64,000 nucleotides of DNA from assembly GCA_025351345.1 (NCBI GenBank), contig JANXWB010000017.1, positions 1-64,000 of the forward strand. Direction: 5' to 3'. Numbering within the stretch: position 1 is the first letter of the stretch; the number at the start of each line of letters is the position of its first letter. Of this stretch, positions 1 to 9,700 are shown in pieces. The stretch is from Synechococcales cyanobacterium GL140_1_metabat_312 (GTDB lineage Bacteria > Cyanobacteriota > Cyanobacteriia > Leptolyngbyales > Leptolyngbyaceae). The translations under genes were made by a program, and so were the position numbers. The notes below the pieces were generated by a model. It did no database searches. It saw only the letters and a program-made list of their open reading frames with translations, and was not told the origin of the DNA.

Positions 1-101
1 CAATGAACAATATTTCAAAGAAGTGGACCATGCCTATTCGTAATTGGAAGGGCGCATTAAATCGCTTCGCAATTGAATTTGAAGGGAGGTTCCCAATGTA
101 A
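1..101 (+). mobile_element. IS256-family transposase, C-terminal end only
   Basis: An open frame enters from the left edge (codons in phase with base 3) and stops with TAA at 99-101. Its roughly 32 residues include KKWTMPIRNW followed by ALNRFAIEFEGRFP, which matches the conserved C-terminus of IS256/Mutator-type DDE transposases as known from that family. The rest of the element lies outside the window. The right inverted repeat should follow shortly after the stop; the stretch near 115-140 (TCAAACTACTTTACAAACCC) is a possible but unproven end. The element sits about 170 bp upstream of ocp, so it may have altered the promoter context of that gene. Confidence 0.8.
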
Positions 102-275
102 GAAATAATGATTTGACTCAAACTACTTTACAAACCCAAGAAGTCTGTTACTATTCTTAACATAAGTTTGAAGAACTAGTTAGCCAACTGAGTAATTAGG
201 TTACAGAAATATTTTGTGGAACTTGTTCTAAGCTAAAATTCATTTGTTGTTTATAACTTTTTAGGATGCCCACAC

Positions 276-1229
276 ATGGCTTTTACCATCGATTCAGCAC
301 GCGGAATTTTCCCTAACACTCTTGCTGCTGATGCCGTACCTGCAACAGTTGCACGTTTCGTTCAGCTCAAGGCTGAAGATCAACTAGCGCTGATTTGGTT
401 TGCGTACCTTGAGATGGGCAAAACAATCACTATGGCGGCTCCTGGTGCAGCTAACATGCAGTTTGCTGAGAATACACTCAACGAAATTCGCAACATGACT
501 CCTCTACAACAGAGTCAGGCGATGTGTGAACTTGCGAACCGATCGGATTCTCCAGTTAGCCGTGCGTATGCAGTCTGGACTCCAAACCTTAAGTTAGGGT
601 TCTGGCACCGTTTGGGTGAATGGATGGCGCAGGGGATTGTTGCACCGATTCCTGAAGGTTACAAACTTTCCGCCAATGCAAATGCTGTTCTAGTCTCAAT
701 TCAAGGGCTTGAACCAGGTCAACAGATCACCGTTTTACGAAACTCTGTATTGGATATGGGTTTTGATACGAGCAAAATGGGTGAATTCAATCGCGTCAGT
801 GAACCGATGGAATTGCCAAAAGCTGAGCGGACTCAAGTGGCGATCGAGGGAGTCACGAACCCAACAATTCTGGCTTACATGGACAACATGAATGCCAACG
901 ATTTTGAAACGCTAATCACATTGTTTGCGCCTGATGGTGCATTGCAGCCTCCATTCCAACGCCCTATTGTTGGAAAAGATGCTGTCTTGAAGTTCTTCCG
1001 CGAAGAATGTCAGAACCTCAAATTGGTTCCTGAGCGTGGCGTATCTGAAGAAGCAGATGGCGGTTACACCCAAATCAAAGTCACAGGAAAATGTCAAACT
1101 CCTTGGTTCGGCGGAAATGTGGGCATGAATATTGCATGGCGCTTTTTGTTGAATCCTGATGGCCAAGTATTCTTCGTTGCGATCGATCTTCTAGCATCTC
1201 CTAAGGAATTGCTGAACTTCGCCCGTTAA
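276..1229 (+). CDS. ocp: Orange carotenoid protein (OCP1 type)
   Basis: This is a blue-light photoactive carotenoid protein that binds the phycobilisome and dissipates excitation energy as heat. The protein is 317 aa, the length of the well-studied Synechocystis OCP. The N-terminal all-helical carotenoid-binding domain covers about residues 15-165, followed by a linker and an NTF2-like C-terminal domain from about 190 to 310. Key residues fall at the family numbering: Trp41, Tyr44, Trp110, Tyr201 and Trp288 around the carotenoid, and the Arg155-Glu244 pair that forms the interdomain salt bridge. It ends in LLNFAR like OCP1. It is followed in the same direction by a carotenoid ketolase and FRP, the expected functional partners. 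The upstream region contains a TAAAAT hexamer at 234-239 that could be a -10 box. Confidence 0.97.
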   Translation: MAFTIDSARGIFPNTLAADAVPATVARFVQLKAEDQLALIWFAYLEMGKTITMAAPGAANMQFAENTLNEIRNMTPLQQSQAMCELANRSDSPVSRAYAVWTPNLKLGFWHRLGEWMAQGIVAPIPEGYKLSANANAVLVSIQGLEPGQQITVLRNSVLDMGFDTSKMGEFNRVSEPMELPKAERTQVAIEGVTNPTILAYMDNMNANDFETLITLFAPDGALQPPFQRPIVGKDAVLKFFREECQNLKLVPERGVSEEADGGYTQIKVTGKCQTPWFGGNVGMNIAWRFLLNPDGQVFFVAIDLLASPKELLNFAR

Positions 1230-1251
1230 ACCCAAACATTTTGGTGTTTAG
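1226..1251 (+). terminator. Weak hairpin after ocp
   Basis: AAACCCAAA and TTTGGTGTTT form a stem with one bulge around a CAT loop, immediately at and after the ocp stop codon. There is no strong T-run behind it, so it may only attenuate read-through into the ketolase gene. Confidence 0.3.
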
Positions 1252-1376
1252 AATCATTTAAATGAATGTCCCTTGCTCTTCAAATGGATCTGGCAAATTG
1301 CTGAGGTGATCCAATTAAGTATGGGGGCATTTATTTAAAGCTACGTTTTCACTAATGCAGATGGCGATCGCAAGCG

Positions 1377-2105
1377 ATGAGTACTAATTTGATAACCGCC
1401 CCAGCCACGATTCCTTATTTCAAAAATTTGGGGATAGTGTGGGCGATCGTCATCATTAGTCTTTGGTTATTGAGTTTTGTTGGATTTCTATTAATCGATT
1501 TAACCCAGCTTTCGGCGATTTATTGGATAGCCATTGTATTAATCCGAACATTTTTGCAGACGGGACTTTTCATCTTGGCCCACGATGCCATGCACCAAAG
1601 TCTCGTCCCCAGCAATGTAAAGCTCAATCATGCGATCGGTAAATTTGCGATCGGATTATATGCAGTATTGAATTACGATCAATGCCTTATTAATCACCAC
1701 CGTCATCATCAAATTCCAGGCCAAATCGGCGATCCAGACTTTCATGATGGCTCAAACTCTCAGGGATTAAGTTGGTATTTTCGGTTTTTACGGACTTATC
1801 TTCCTCTCTCCCAAATGCTTGTGTTTATCACTGTTGTTGGAAGTGGACTTGTCGTATTACTCTTGTTTCTTCAAATTCCGGTGATAAATTGTGTTCTAGT
1901 TTGGATGGCTCCGTTGATTTTAAGTTCATTTCAATTGTTTTGTTTTGGTACTTATTTTCCCCACCGTCACAAAGACAACATAACTCGAAGTGCTTACTAT
2001 CCAAGAGTCATCTCACTTTTGGTTTGTTATCACTTTAGCTATCACCAAGAGCATCACCAATACCCAGATGTTCCATGGTATGCGTTACCTGAGTGCAAGC
2101 TTTAA
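1377..2105 (+). CDS. crtW: Beta-carotene ketolase CrtW, copy 1 (OCP-linked)
   Basis: This is a membrane diiron oxygenase that adds 4-keto groups to beta-ionone rings, giving echinenone or canthaxanthin. The 242-aa protein is hydrophobic and has the three histidine clusters of the fatty acid hydroxylase/CrtW family: HDAMH at 69-73, HHRHH at 107-111 and HQEHH at about 223-227, plus the CrtW-type GDPDFH segment. The location between ocp and frp strongly suggests that it supplies the ketocarotenoid cofactor of OCP. A second, divergent crtW lies at 47884. The start overlaps a HIP1-like GCGATCGC; no strong ribosome-binding site is visible, so a slightly different start is possible. Confidence 0.9.
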   Translation: MSTNLITAPATIPYFKNLGIVWAIVIISLWLLSFVGFLLIDLTQLSAIYWIAIVLIRTFLQTGLFILAHDAMHQSLVPSNVKLNHAIGKFAIGLYAVLNYDQCLINHHRHHQIPGQIGDPDFHDGSNSQGLSWYFRFLRTYLPLSQMLVFITVVGSGLVVLLLFLQIPVINCVLVWMAPLILSSFQLFCFGTYFPHRHKDNITRSAYYPRVISLLVCYHFSYHQEHHQYPDVPWYALPECKL

Positions 2106-2273
2106 CACTAAAATATTTATGTTAGTAATCTGTAAATTTTGCTCTATTAGCACTAGCATTCATAGACTACTTTGAGTATAATCAGATAAGTAAATCATTA
2201 CGATTTGATAACCTTATTTAATTATTGTTGTCAAATTATCAGAAAACCAGTTATCAAATTAGGAAAATAGGTC

Positions 2274-2603
2274 ATGTTGATGGTCAGTGAGGTGGAATGG
2301 TCCAATACAGAGCGTGAGATTGCCCACAAGGCCCTAGAGACGGCATTTCAACGAGAGTCAGATATGATGATAAATCTGATTCGTGAGCAATCTGGTGAAA
2401 TTAGTTGCTTGGATGATCTGTGGAAGTTGCACGACTTCTTAAGTGCTAGACGACATGACATTGATGGTAAATATGACGATAGTCAATCAATGTTTGTGTT
2501 TGTGTTTGCGCGTCTCATTAAAGAAGGCTGGCTGACGTTGGATGAGCTTGATGGTCTCGATCGGGCTAAGGTGAGTAAGGTAAGCTTGATGACTAGAATG
2601 TAG
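2274..2603 (+). CDS. frp: Fluorescence recovery protein (FRP)
   Basis: FRP detaches photoactivated OCP from the phycobilisome and speeds its return to the inactive orange form. The 109-aa protein carries the family signature DLWKLHDFLSARRHDIDGKY. With the start at 2274, Trp50, His53, Asp54 and Arg60 fall at the positions reported as functionally important in the Synechocystis protein, which supports this start over the ATG two codons later. It is all-helical by composition, and the family works as a dimer. It lies 168 bp after crtW in the same direction, which completes an ocp-crtW-frp photoprotection cluster. Two hairpins follow it. Confidence 0.93.
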   Translation: MLMVSEVEWSNTEREIAHKALETAFQRESDMMINLIREQSGEISCLDDLWKLHDFLSARRHDIDGKYDDSQSMFVFVFARLIKEGWLTLDELDGLDRAKVSKVSLMTRM

Positions 2604-2617
2604 AAATTGAGCGCTGT

Positions 2618-2646
2618 ATAAGATATTTAGACACTGAATATCTTAT
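2618..2646 (+). terminator. Hairpin terminator after frp
   Basis: ATAAGATATT at 2618-2627 is perfectly complementary to AATATCTTAT at 2637-2646, with a 9-nt loop. It is followed by TGATTTTTATC. The stem is AT-rich but the position 15 bp after the frp stop fits transcription termination. Confidence 0.5.
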
Positions 2647-2649
2647 TGA

Positions 2650-2704
2650 TTTTTATCACTACTTATGATGGGGCGATCGTCCCCATTGAAAGTAGTGATA
2701 AAAA
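2650..2704. repeat. 55-bp nested palindrome between frp and recN
   Basis: TTTTTATCACTACTT (2650-2664) pairs perfectly with 2690-2704. Inside it, ATGGGG...CCCCAT flanks a CGATCG core (2668-2686). The double palindrome lies between the convergent genes frp and recN, begins with a T-run and ends with an A-run, so it could terminate transcription from both sides. It could equally be a small non-autonomous palindromic repeat. The remaining bases to 2935 show no convincing gene. Confidence 0.55.
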
Positions 2705-2935
2705 GTTACTCGTCAATTTTGCAGTATCTTGTGAGTAAACCGATCGCTCTTTCAGAACACTTATGCTTAGAGCTTGAATTCATTCCCGATCATGGTTTAA
2801 TTCGGCGGAACCTTGATGGTCTCGTTATTAATAATCCATGTGACAGTTCAAGTGCGGAATGTGGGCTTTATTACTCACTTCAGGAAAAATTTACTCCCCG
2901 ACCGATGATTAATAAGATCGAAGGAGTAATTCAAA

Positions 2936-4780
2936 TCACTTCACCTTCGCTGTTTTTCGGGTAGTTTTTGAAGTAGCTTTAGAGCGTTTAGTCGTGGTTG
3001 CTTCAGGGAGATCCATCGCTTGGCCCGATCGGATATTAGCGGCTTGTTGAAGTAAGGACTCGGCAAAGTCTTTGGCCGCTTTTGAAGATTCAGCTTCATT
3101 GGTGACTACTTCACCGCTGGCAATTTGTGCGAGTTCAACTTTGCGTTCTTCTGCATTCAACGGCTGGATTCTGACCACAGTGCGAAGGGTCGATTCATCC
3201 ACAGTTTTGGACTTTTTTCCACTGGGATCAATCACTTCTTTACTCACCCGGTAATGTTGATCTGCCATTGCCGCAACGATCGGTTGGTGGGTGACACAAA
3301 GCACTTGATGATCTTCACTGAGCTGGAACAACTTTTGGGCGATCGCTCCTGCTACACGGCCTGAAACTCCCGCGTCAATTTCGTCAAAGATCAATGTTCC
3401 AGCCGAATCTACTTGGGAAAAACAAGATTGCAATGCCAATAGAAAGCGACTCATTTCCCCGCCCGATGCAATGTCCGTGAGGGGTTGCAAAGGTTCGCCG
3501 GGATTTGGACTAATCAAATAAGTAATCCGATCGCTGCCTGCCGGGGTCGGGGCAATGTGCGTAATGCTAACTTGGAATTGAACCTTTTCCATCGCGAGGG
3601 GTTTCAGTTCTTTCACCAATTGTGTTTCCAATGTTTCAGCAGACTGTTGACGAAGTTTGCTTAACGTATTACAAGCTTCAATCAATTCAGTTTTGCGCGC
3701 CAAAGTTGTGGCTTCGAGGTCCGCAAGCGATTGCCCGCCGCCTGTCAGAGATTCAAGTTCAGATTGTAAATTGTCGCGCAGTTCGATCGCATCGCCTAAG
3801 GTCGGACCATATTTACGACAGATTGCTTTCAGTTCAGTAATACGTTCCTGGACTTCTTGCAAACGTACCGGATCGGCTTCAATATTGGCACCATAGAAGT
3901 TAATATCACGGCCTGCTTGTTCAATTTGGGCGAGGGCATCGGCAACCACATCTAAAATGGATTGAACTTGATTATCGATCGTCACCATATCCAGCAAAAT
4001 GCCTTCCGCATGTCCGAGTAAATCAGCACAGGCGCGAAATTCTCCGGTTTCATTCTGATAAAGCATTTCATAGATTTCATAACTCTGTTTCTGAAGTCCG
4101 ACACTATGGCTAAGGCGATTTCGTTCATTTTCTAGAGATTCTAATTCATCGGCTTCCGTAAGATTGGAAATATTTAGTTCTTTGAGTTGGAATTCAAATA
4201 AGTCCAATTGCTGTAAACGTTGGGCTTCCGATTGTCGTCGCTGTTGAAGATTCCGATCGGCCTGTTGATACAATGCAAATCGTTCTGCGACAGATTCTCG
4301 TTGTTTTAAGAGTTTTGCACCTCCAAAACTATCGAGCCAATCTCGCTGGACCCCCGGTTGCCCGATTTGAACCGTTTGGCCTTGGGCGGTGATTTCGACG
4401 AGGGAGTCTCGTAGTGATTCGAGTTGTTGTTTTGTAACATTCGTGCCATTGATGCGGGATTTGTTGCGGGAGCCGCTGCTAGCAGAAATTTCGCGAACAC
4501 AAGTCAGGACAGTTTTGTCTTCTGTGAGTTCGATTTGCTCGCGATCGCACCAATCCTTCAGAGAGTCTGTCAGGTTGAATTGACCTTCGAGTAGGGCTTT
4601 TGCTTCTCCAGTACGAACGGCGCGGCCTGAGGTTTTTCCGCCAAGCAAAGCATCGATTGCGTCTAAAATAATAGACTTCCCGGCTCCTGTTTCCCCCGTG
4701 AGAACGTTGAGTCCTGCGCTAAAGTCCAGCTCTAGATGATCGATAAGGGCAAAATTCTCGATTTTCAAAGAACGCAACAT
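2936..4780 (-). CDS. recN: DNA repair protein RecN
   Basis: RecN is an SMC-like ATPase that acts at double-strand breaks in recombinational repair. From the ATG at 4780 the protein begins MLRSLKIENF, the usual RecN N-terminus, and has the Walker A GETGAGKS at residues 29-36. A long coiled-coil region follows. The ABC signature region SGGEMSRFLLAL and Walker B LIFDEIDAGVSG lie in the C-terminal third, then the CVTHQP switch region. An upstream in-frame ATG at 4807 exists but would add nine non-conserved residues. The C-terminus carries a Lys/Thr-rich tail of about 25 residues beyond the family core. It is divergent from the TPR gene starting at 4848. Confidence 0.95.
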   Translation of the reverse strand: MLRSLKIENFALIDHLELDFSAGLNVLTGETGAGKSIILDAIDALLGGKTSGRAVRTGEAKALLEGQFNLTDSLKDWCDREQIELTEDKTVLTCVREISASSGSRNKSRINGTNVTKQQLESLRDSLVEITAQGQTVQIGQPGVQRDWLDSFGGAKLLKQRESVAERFALYQQADRNLQQRRQSEAQRLQQLDLFEFQLKELNISNLTEADELESLENERNRLSHSVGLQKQSYEIYEMLYQNETGEFRACADLLGHAEGILLDMVTIDNQVQSILDVVADALAQIEQAGRDINFYGANIEADPVRLQEVQERITELKAICRKYGPTLGDAIELRDNLQSELESLTGGGQSLADLEATTLARKTELIEACNTLSKLRQQSAETLETQLVKELKPLAMEKVQFQVSITHIAPTPAGSDRITYLISPNPGEPLQPLTDIASGGEMSRFLLALQSCFSQVDSAGTLIFDEIDAGVSGRVAGAIAQKLFQLSEDHQVLCVTHQPIVAAMADQHYRVSKEVIDPSGKKSKTVDESTLRTVVRIQPLNAEERKVELAQIASGEVVTNEAESSKAAKDFAESLLQQAANIRSGQAMDLPEATTTKRSKATSKTTRKTAKVK

Positions 4781-4847
4781 GGGAAATCGGGGCAAGTTAA
4801 AGGGCAAGTCTGTACAAATTCTATCTGTTATTTCTATAATTAATTTT

Positions 4848-6203
4848 ATGTTGACTCGATCGAATGCAGTAACTGAAGCTTATTCCGCTTTTAAAGACGG
4901 TAATGTCGATCGGGCTGAATGGATGGCCCGTCAGGTTTTGGATAAAGATCCGAACAACATCGGAATGACTAAACTCCTCGGTGCTATACATTCTACTCGA
5001 TCGGACTTTCGCGAGTCTCTAGTGTGTTACCTGGCGGCAATCGAACTCGATCCGCAAGATGCCGAGGCTTGGAATAATAGTGCAGTCCTTTGGCAGTCGT
5101 TGGGTGATTTTGAGCAAGCACAGTTGGCGGTGCATCGGGCGATTGTGCTGCAACCCGATTTTCCCCAGGCGTTTTTTAATTTAGGAAATCTAGCTGGTCG
5201 GCAAGGTGAGATGGGTGTGGCGATCGCAGCCTATCAAAAAGCGATTGAATTGAATCCCGATTATCTTAGCGCTTGCACCAATTTAGCTCGGTTGCTTCAG
5301 GCCACAGATCAACTCACCCCTGCGACCGAGCTTTTTCGCAAAGTAGTGAATCGTTCGCCAAATTCCGGTAAGGCACATTTAAACTTGGGCAATGTATTGC
5401 AAATGCAGGGCAATACGGAGGCTGCTCTCTTGCATTACAAAACAGCTCTCCAGCTTTCGCCCTATGACCCCATTTTGGCCCATAATCTCGGCTTACTCTA
5501 CGAAGGGCAGGGTGATTTGGAAACCGCGAAGGTGCACTATCTTTTGGCACTGCAATTAAATTCCCGATCGGCCATCAGCCATCACAAACTGGGGGCAGTG
5601 TTACAGCAATTAGGCGATACTCAGCTTGCTATCAGCCACCTTCAGCAATCGCTTTCCTACGAACCCAATGACCCGACGGCCTATCACACGTTAGGAATGC
5701 TGTGGTGTGAGACGGGAGCCTTGGAGGGTGGGGTGGCTTGTTTTGAACAGGCGATCGCCCTCGCTCCTGATTTTGCGGAAGCCCATTGGGAGCTAGCGCA
5801 GGCATTGTTGAAGCTGGAGCAATGGGCGCGGGGCTGGAAGGAGTCAGAATGGCGTTGGTTGGCTCCCAGTTATCTCGCCCAACACCTGCCTCGTCATCGT
5901 AAAATTGGGGCTTGGACAAATCGTGAGAATTTGAAAGGGAAGACTATTTTGGCTTGGGCGGAGAATGATGTGGCCGCTTCGGTGATGTTTGCTCGTTGCT
6001 TGCCATTGTTAAAGTTAAGAAATCCGGCCCGAATTGTGGTGGAATGTGATGCTTCGGTTGCGGAGTGGATGGCGAGTTTGGATTGCGTTGATCAGGTGGT
6101 GGTCCGTTCTGGAAAACTGCCTAAAGCAATTGATTTCCAAATTTCGTTGGGTTCGTTGCCCGCTGTGTTAGGGTGCGACAAGTGGCCTGATGCCTTGATT
6201 TAG
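4848..6203 (+). CDS. TPR protein with a truncated glycosyltransferase-like C-terminus
   Basis: The 451-aa protein is mostly tandem 34-residue TPR units (for example AWNNSAVLWQSLGDFEQA, AFFNLGNLAGRQGEMGVAIA), about nine in total. These are protein-protein interaction repeats. The last 120 residues resemble the region that follows TPRs in O-GlcNAc-transferase-like bacterial proteins: KTILAWAEND...MFARCLPLLKLRNPARIVVEC. In that family the motif is normally a Gly-rich EQGxGD, here replaced by AENDVA, and the catalytic C-terminal half is missing because the frame stops at 6203. The start at 4848 is preferred; an earlier ATG at 4779 would overlap the recN start. A role as an interaction scaffold is inference. 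Confidence 0.75.
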   Translation: MLTRSNAVTEAYSAFKDGNVDRAEWMARQVLDKDPNNIGMTKLLGAIHSTRSDFRESLVCYLAAIELDPQDAEAWNNSAVLWQSLGDFEQAQLAVHRAIVLQPDFPQAFFNLGNLAGRQGEMGVAIAAYQKAIELNPDYLSACTNLARLLQATDQLTPATELFRKVVNRSPNSGKAHLNLGNVLQMQGNTEAALLHYKTALQLSPYDPILAHNLGLLYEGQGDLETAKVHYLLALQLNSRSAISHHKLGAVLQQLGDTQLAISHLQQSLSYEPNDPTAYHTLGMLWCETGALEGGVACFEQAIALAPDFAEAHWELAQALLKLEQWARGWKESEWRWLAPSYLAQHLPRHRKIGAWTNRENLKGKTILAWAENDVAASVMFARCLPLLKLRNPARIVVECDASVAEWMASLDCVDQVVVRSGKLPKAIDFQISLGSLPAVLGCDKWPDALI

Positions 6204-6219
6204 AGAACTTTCACGATCG

Positions 6220-6717
6220 CTAATCTTGGATGGTATTAAGCCAATCGACTAAATCATTCAGTTTTGTGAAATCCCACAATTGTTCATTCAATAATTCTAA
6301 TTGTTCTAAAGAGAGTTGATTGACTTGGACGTTAAGACGATCGGGTAACTCTCCGACGGTACGTGGCAAGAGTCGTAGGATTTGCGATCGTTGGCGGTCG
6401 AGGATTTGCGATCGTTCAGCTAAACGGCCTTGTTCTAATCCTTGAGTAATTCCTTGTTCTAATCCTTCAGCCAATCCTTGTTCTAATCCTTCAATCAATC
6501 CTTCTTTTCTTCCTTCTTCTCTTGCCTCTTCCTTCAAACTTGTTGAAACACTGTACCAGTCTCGATAATACTTCAGGCTATTTTCATAAATTTGTTGTTC
6601 ATTTGTTGTAAAGTTCGCAATTTCAGCAGTTTCAAATAGTTCATTAAATACGTCTTCTTGGAATACGATCGGACGATCGGTTAAATCAGGTAAATAGACA
6701 CTAAAGGAAGAGGAGAA
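6220..6717 (-). pseudogene. PD-(D/E)XK nuclease family transposase, C-terminal remnant
   Basis: In one frame the minus strand reads ...YLPDLTDRPIVFQEDVFNE..., then EQQIYENSLKYYRDWYSVST and an EGLEQGLAEGLEQG repeat before the stop at 6220. This order is typical of the C-terminal part of Rpn/PD-(D/E)XK nuclease family transposases. The frame is closed upstream by TGA at 6718-6720. A matching upstream segment, VVINPTFAPLFDSPLPLVS, continues in another frame, so the gene is frameshifted, and the catalytic N-terminal domain is gone. A TTG at 6537 could start a 105-aa peptide, but it would consist only of the repeat region and tail. Decay of a mobile gene is the simplest reading. Confidence 0.7.
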
Positions 6718-6789
6718 TCAAATAATGGAGCGAACGTCGGGTTGATTACTACAGCAGACGATCGCAATTTAGTCACATAAACCGATTCC

Positions 6790-9700
6790 TTACGCGATCG
6801 TCCCTAACTGCGTCAAATATTGCATTGCCATCGCAATAGCATTAGCGATCGCATAGGGAGAACTTCGATAAAACTCACTCCAGGCTGCTGCTTTAAACTC
6901 ATCATATCGATCGGTTTGTTCAGGATGCACCTTCAACCAAGCTAGCCGCACCCCATGCCCAATCAAGATATCTAACACAATATATTCCTGAATCTTAAAC
7001 TCAGGATTCTTCTCAATAATTGCGGCTAATTCCATCAGTGCTTCAACATTCGCCGATCGGTATTCAGGACCCTGGATCTTATTTAATAAATGTTCTACCT
7101 GAAGCGCAAACGTCGTTTCACCTTTTGTCATTTCACTCAACAACAAATGACTCTCCAGCCGATTACGCCGCTCCAGTTTATCTCCAATTACTAACCCCTG
7201 ACAGCGCTCTAAAACTAGCCAAACTCGTTCATAGAAATCATCTGGTACTGTTCCGCTTGCGCCCTGTCCCTGTCGAAAACGCAACCAATCCTTTTCCTCT
7301 TCTTCTGCTTTCTTCTCTGGCACCACCCAATCAACTTTTGTCTCTGCTAACTTCAAATGTAGCGACTCCTGCGATCGCAATATTTCATTTCCCTTTTCAT
7401 AGCCTTCCAATGTCATCCGTAATCGTTCATAAATTTCATAGGGACTCAGTTGCATCAAGGCTTCATAGGCTTCATCTTGGGTCAAAGACTCCGTTGCCGC
7501 TAACTCACTTGTCAACAACAAAATCAAATAGCCAACCCGAACTGTAAGCAAGTTTTTAAACAAACTTGCATCAGACTTAATGAGCAAACTAATATAAACC
7601 AAGATTTCCTGACTTAATACTCGATCGCGAATATCTTCACGGCAGAAACTTTGAATTTTTTCTAATAATTCAGATAATCCTAGCGGCCTTACAATTAGTG
7701 AATTTTTACTATACGATCGGCCCACCGAAATCTGTTTCTGCCGCACCAAAATATCGACGGTTGCATCCAGCAAATTTGCATCTACTTTATCAAGTAATCC
7801 TGCTGCTTTCCTGACAATCCCCCAATAGGGCTGGCCCGATGCATCTCCGCGACTTGCTTTATTATAAATTTCCTCAATTAAACGTCCCACCATTACAGGC
7901 TGATCTGTTCCAATTTCTGTATCAAAGATCAATCCCTTCAACCTTGTTAATACCTCTAAAATCTCAATCTGTTCATACAGATTCTTAGTTCTGGTTAATT
8001 GCTTGATTAGGAGTTTAACATTCGATTCCTGCTCCAATCTAAACTCTTGGGAACTGTTGAGTGGTTTAGTATTCTTTGCCGCAAAACTGAGATGCTGGGT
8101 TAAATGATTTAAGTCTAGAAATTCTAGGGTTTCCAACTCTGGCAAAAAGTCCAATCGATCGCGCCCCGCCGTCAATAGTAACTGATTCAGTTGCCCCACC
8201 TTCACCGGAACATCCCCGCATACTCCTTCCTGAAATTCCTGAACCAGTCCCAAGAGCGCATCTTGTCCCCGATCGAGCATATCGTGTGTAATTAATAACG
8301 TCATCACCGGACGACCCAACTGCCGCCAATGGCGATGGATATACGCGAGTTCTCCCTTAATGTTAGACACTAAAAAGTGATAATCCAACGTCAAATAGAA
8401 CTTCTGTTCATCCAAAAACGCAGGCAAAAATACCATCGATCGATCGCGAATCTTATACACTTTCGAGGTCGTCAAACTTCGCATTAATCGTACCGGGCGA
8501 CCCGTCAAGCCCAATTTCTTGTTATGTCCCAACTGGGTATAAGCCAAAGCCAGATCCTTGGCTGGACGCACCTGAATCGGTTCTACCTGACTTAAGGTCT
8601 GTGTAGCAATGTTATGGGCCGCGAGTTTTAATTGCAGTGGCTCATCTTCAGCTAATAGTGCAATTTGTACGGTGGCCCGTCTCACATAGCCAACTCGCGT
8701 ATGCGAATTTAACGGATCTACATCTGCCACCGTCAGCAGCCCTTCATTCAACATTTGCGCCAAATAATACAAACTTTGCGCCCAAACTAACGGTAAATTG
8801 TCGTTTGGTTCACGGATTTGGCTTTTGGGTTCTTTTTTCTCAGCCTCGATCGCATCTTCCGGCACAAAATATACTTCTGGTAGTAACATAATGCCATCTC
8901 GCTCGATCGCCACCGCTGCTAATCGTTCTAAATAGAATTCTGTTTGGTTACGATCGCCCCGAAAAATCCCATCCAACGCTAAATAGGTAAAGAAGAGCGG
9001 CCATTCACATTCAATATGTTTAAATGCCTGTAATTCCGTCGGTTCATAATGCAATCGACTTCTATCTTCTACAACTGTTTGATGTCCATCTCTCAGAAAC
9101 CGAATACAACCATAATTGCCCTGTAACCGATCGATAATCTTCTGCCGTGTTCGTTCAACTTGGTCAGGATCTTCAATCGCAAATGCTGGATACCCAATCA
9201 CACTCAACAAGGCCGCATCCACTTCCTTCGAGATTGATTCACGGGGCAACAAAGACTTTAACGTCATCCGACAGCGGGCAATCTCATCCGGCAATACATG
9301 AATCACCGAATCCTGCGTCCCCCGCATCCCAAATAAATTCAACCCATTCATCGCTTCAAGTGCCGCCTTCGCCATCCCCACGGAACTGGCATTCAGCTCC
9401 ACCCCGCCGTGATTAATTTTGTTTCCCCGCTCCCAAATTCCATAGTCTGGCGTTCGGTAAGCTCGACCAATGTAGTACACCAAATTTTGAACAAAATCGA
9501 CTTCATCCTGAGTGAATACGATCGCCAATCCCGAAAGTGTCATCTGCGCCAACATGACCAAAAAAAGCGACGTGGCATCAATCTGCAAATGTCCCCAGCC
9601 ATCATCCGGTACTACTGTATCGCCCGTCGTTGTGCTGTATTTCGCGTGCAGTGCATCTCTTGGCGCCTGTGTCTGCTTAAACTTCTCCACTTTGTGCGCC

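Noticed and set aside
2665-2964. Open frame of 99 codons between frp and recN
   Set aside because: It starts inside a nested palindrome, overlaps the recN 3' end, has no recognisable motif and no ribosome-binding site.
4781-4847. Overlapping longer starts for recN and the TPR gene
   Set aside because: Both extensions lack conserved residues; the shorter starts leave a clean divergent gap.
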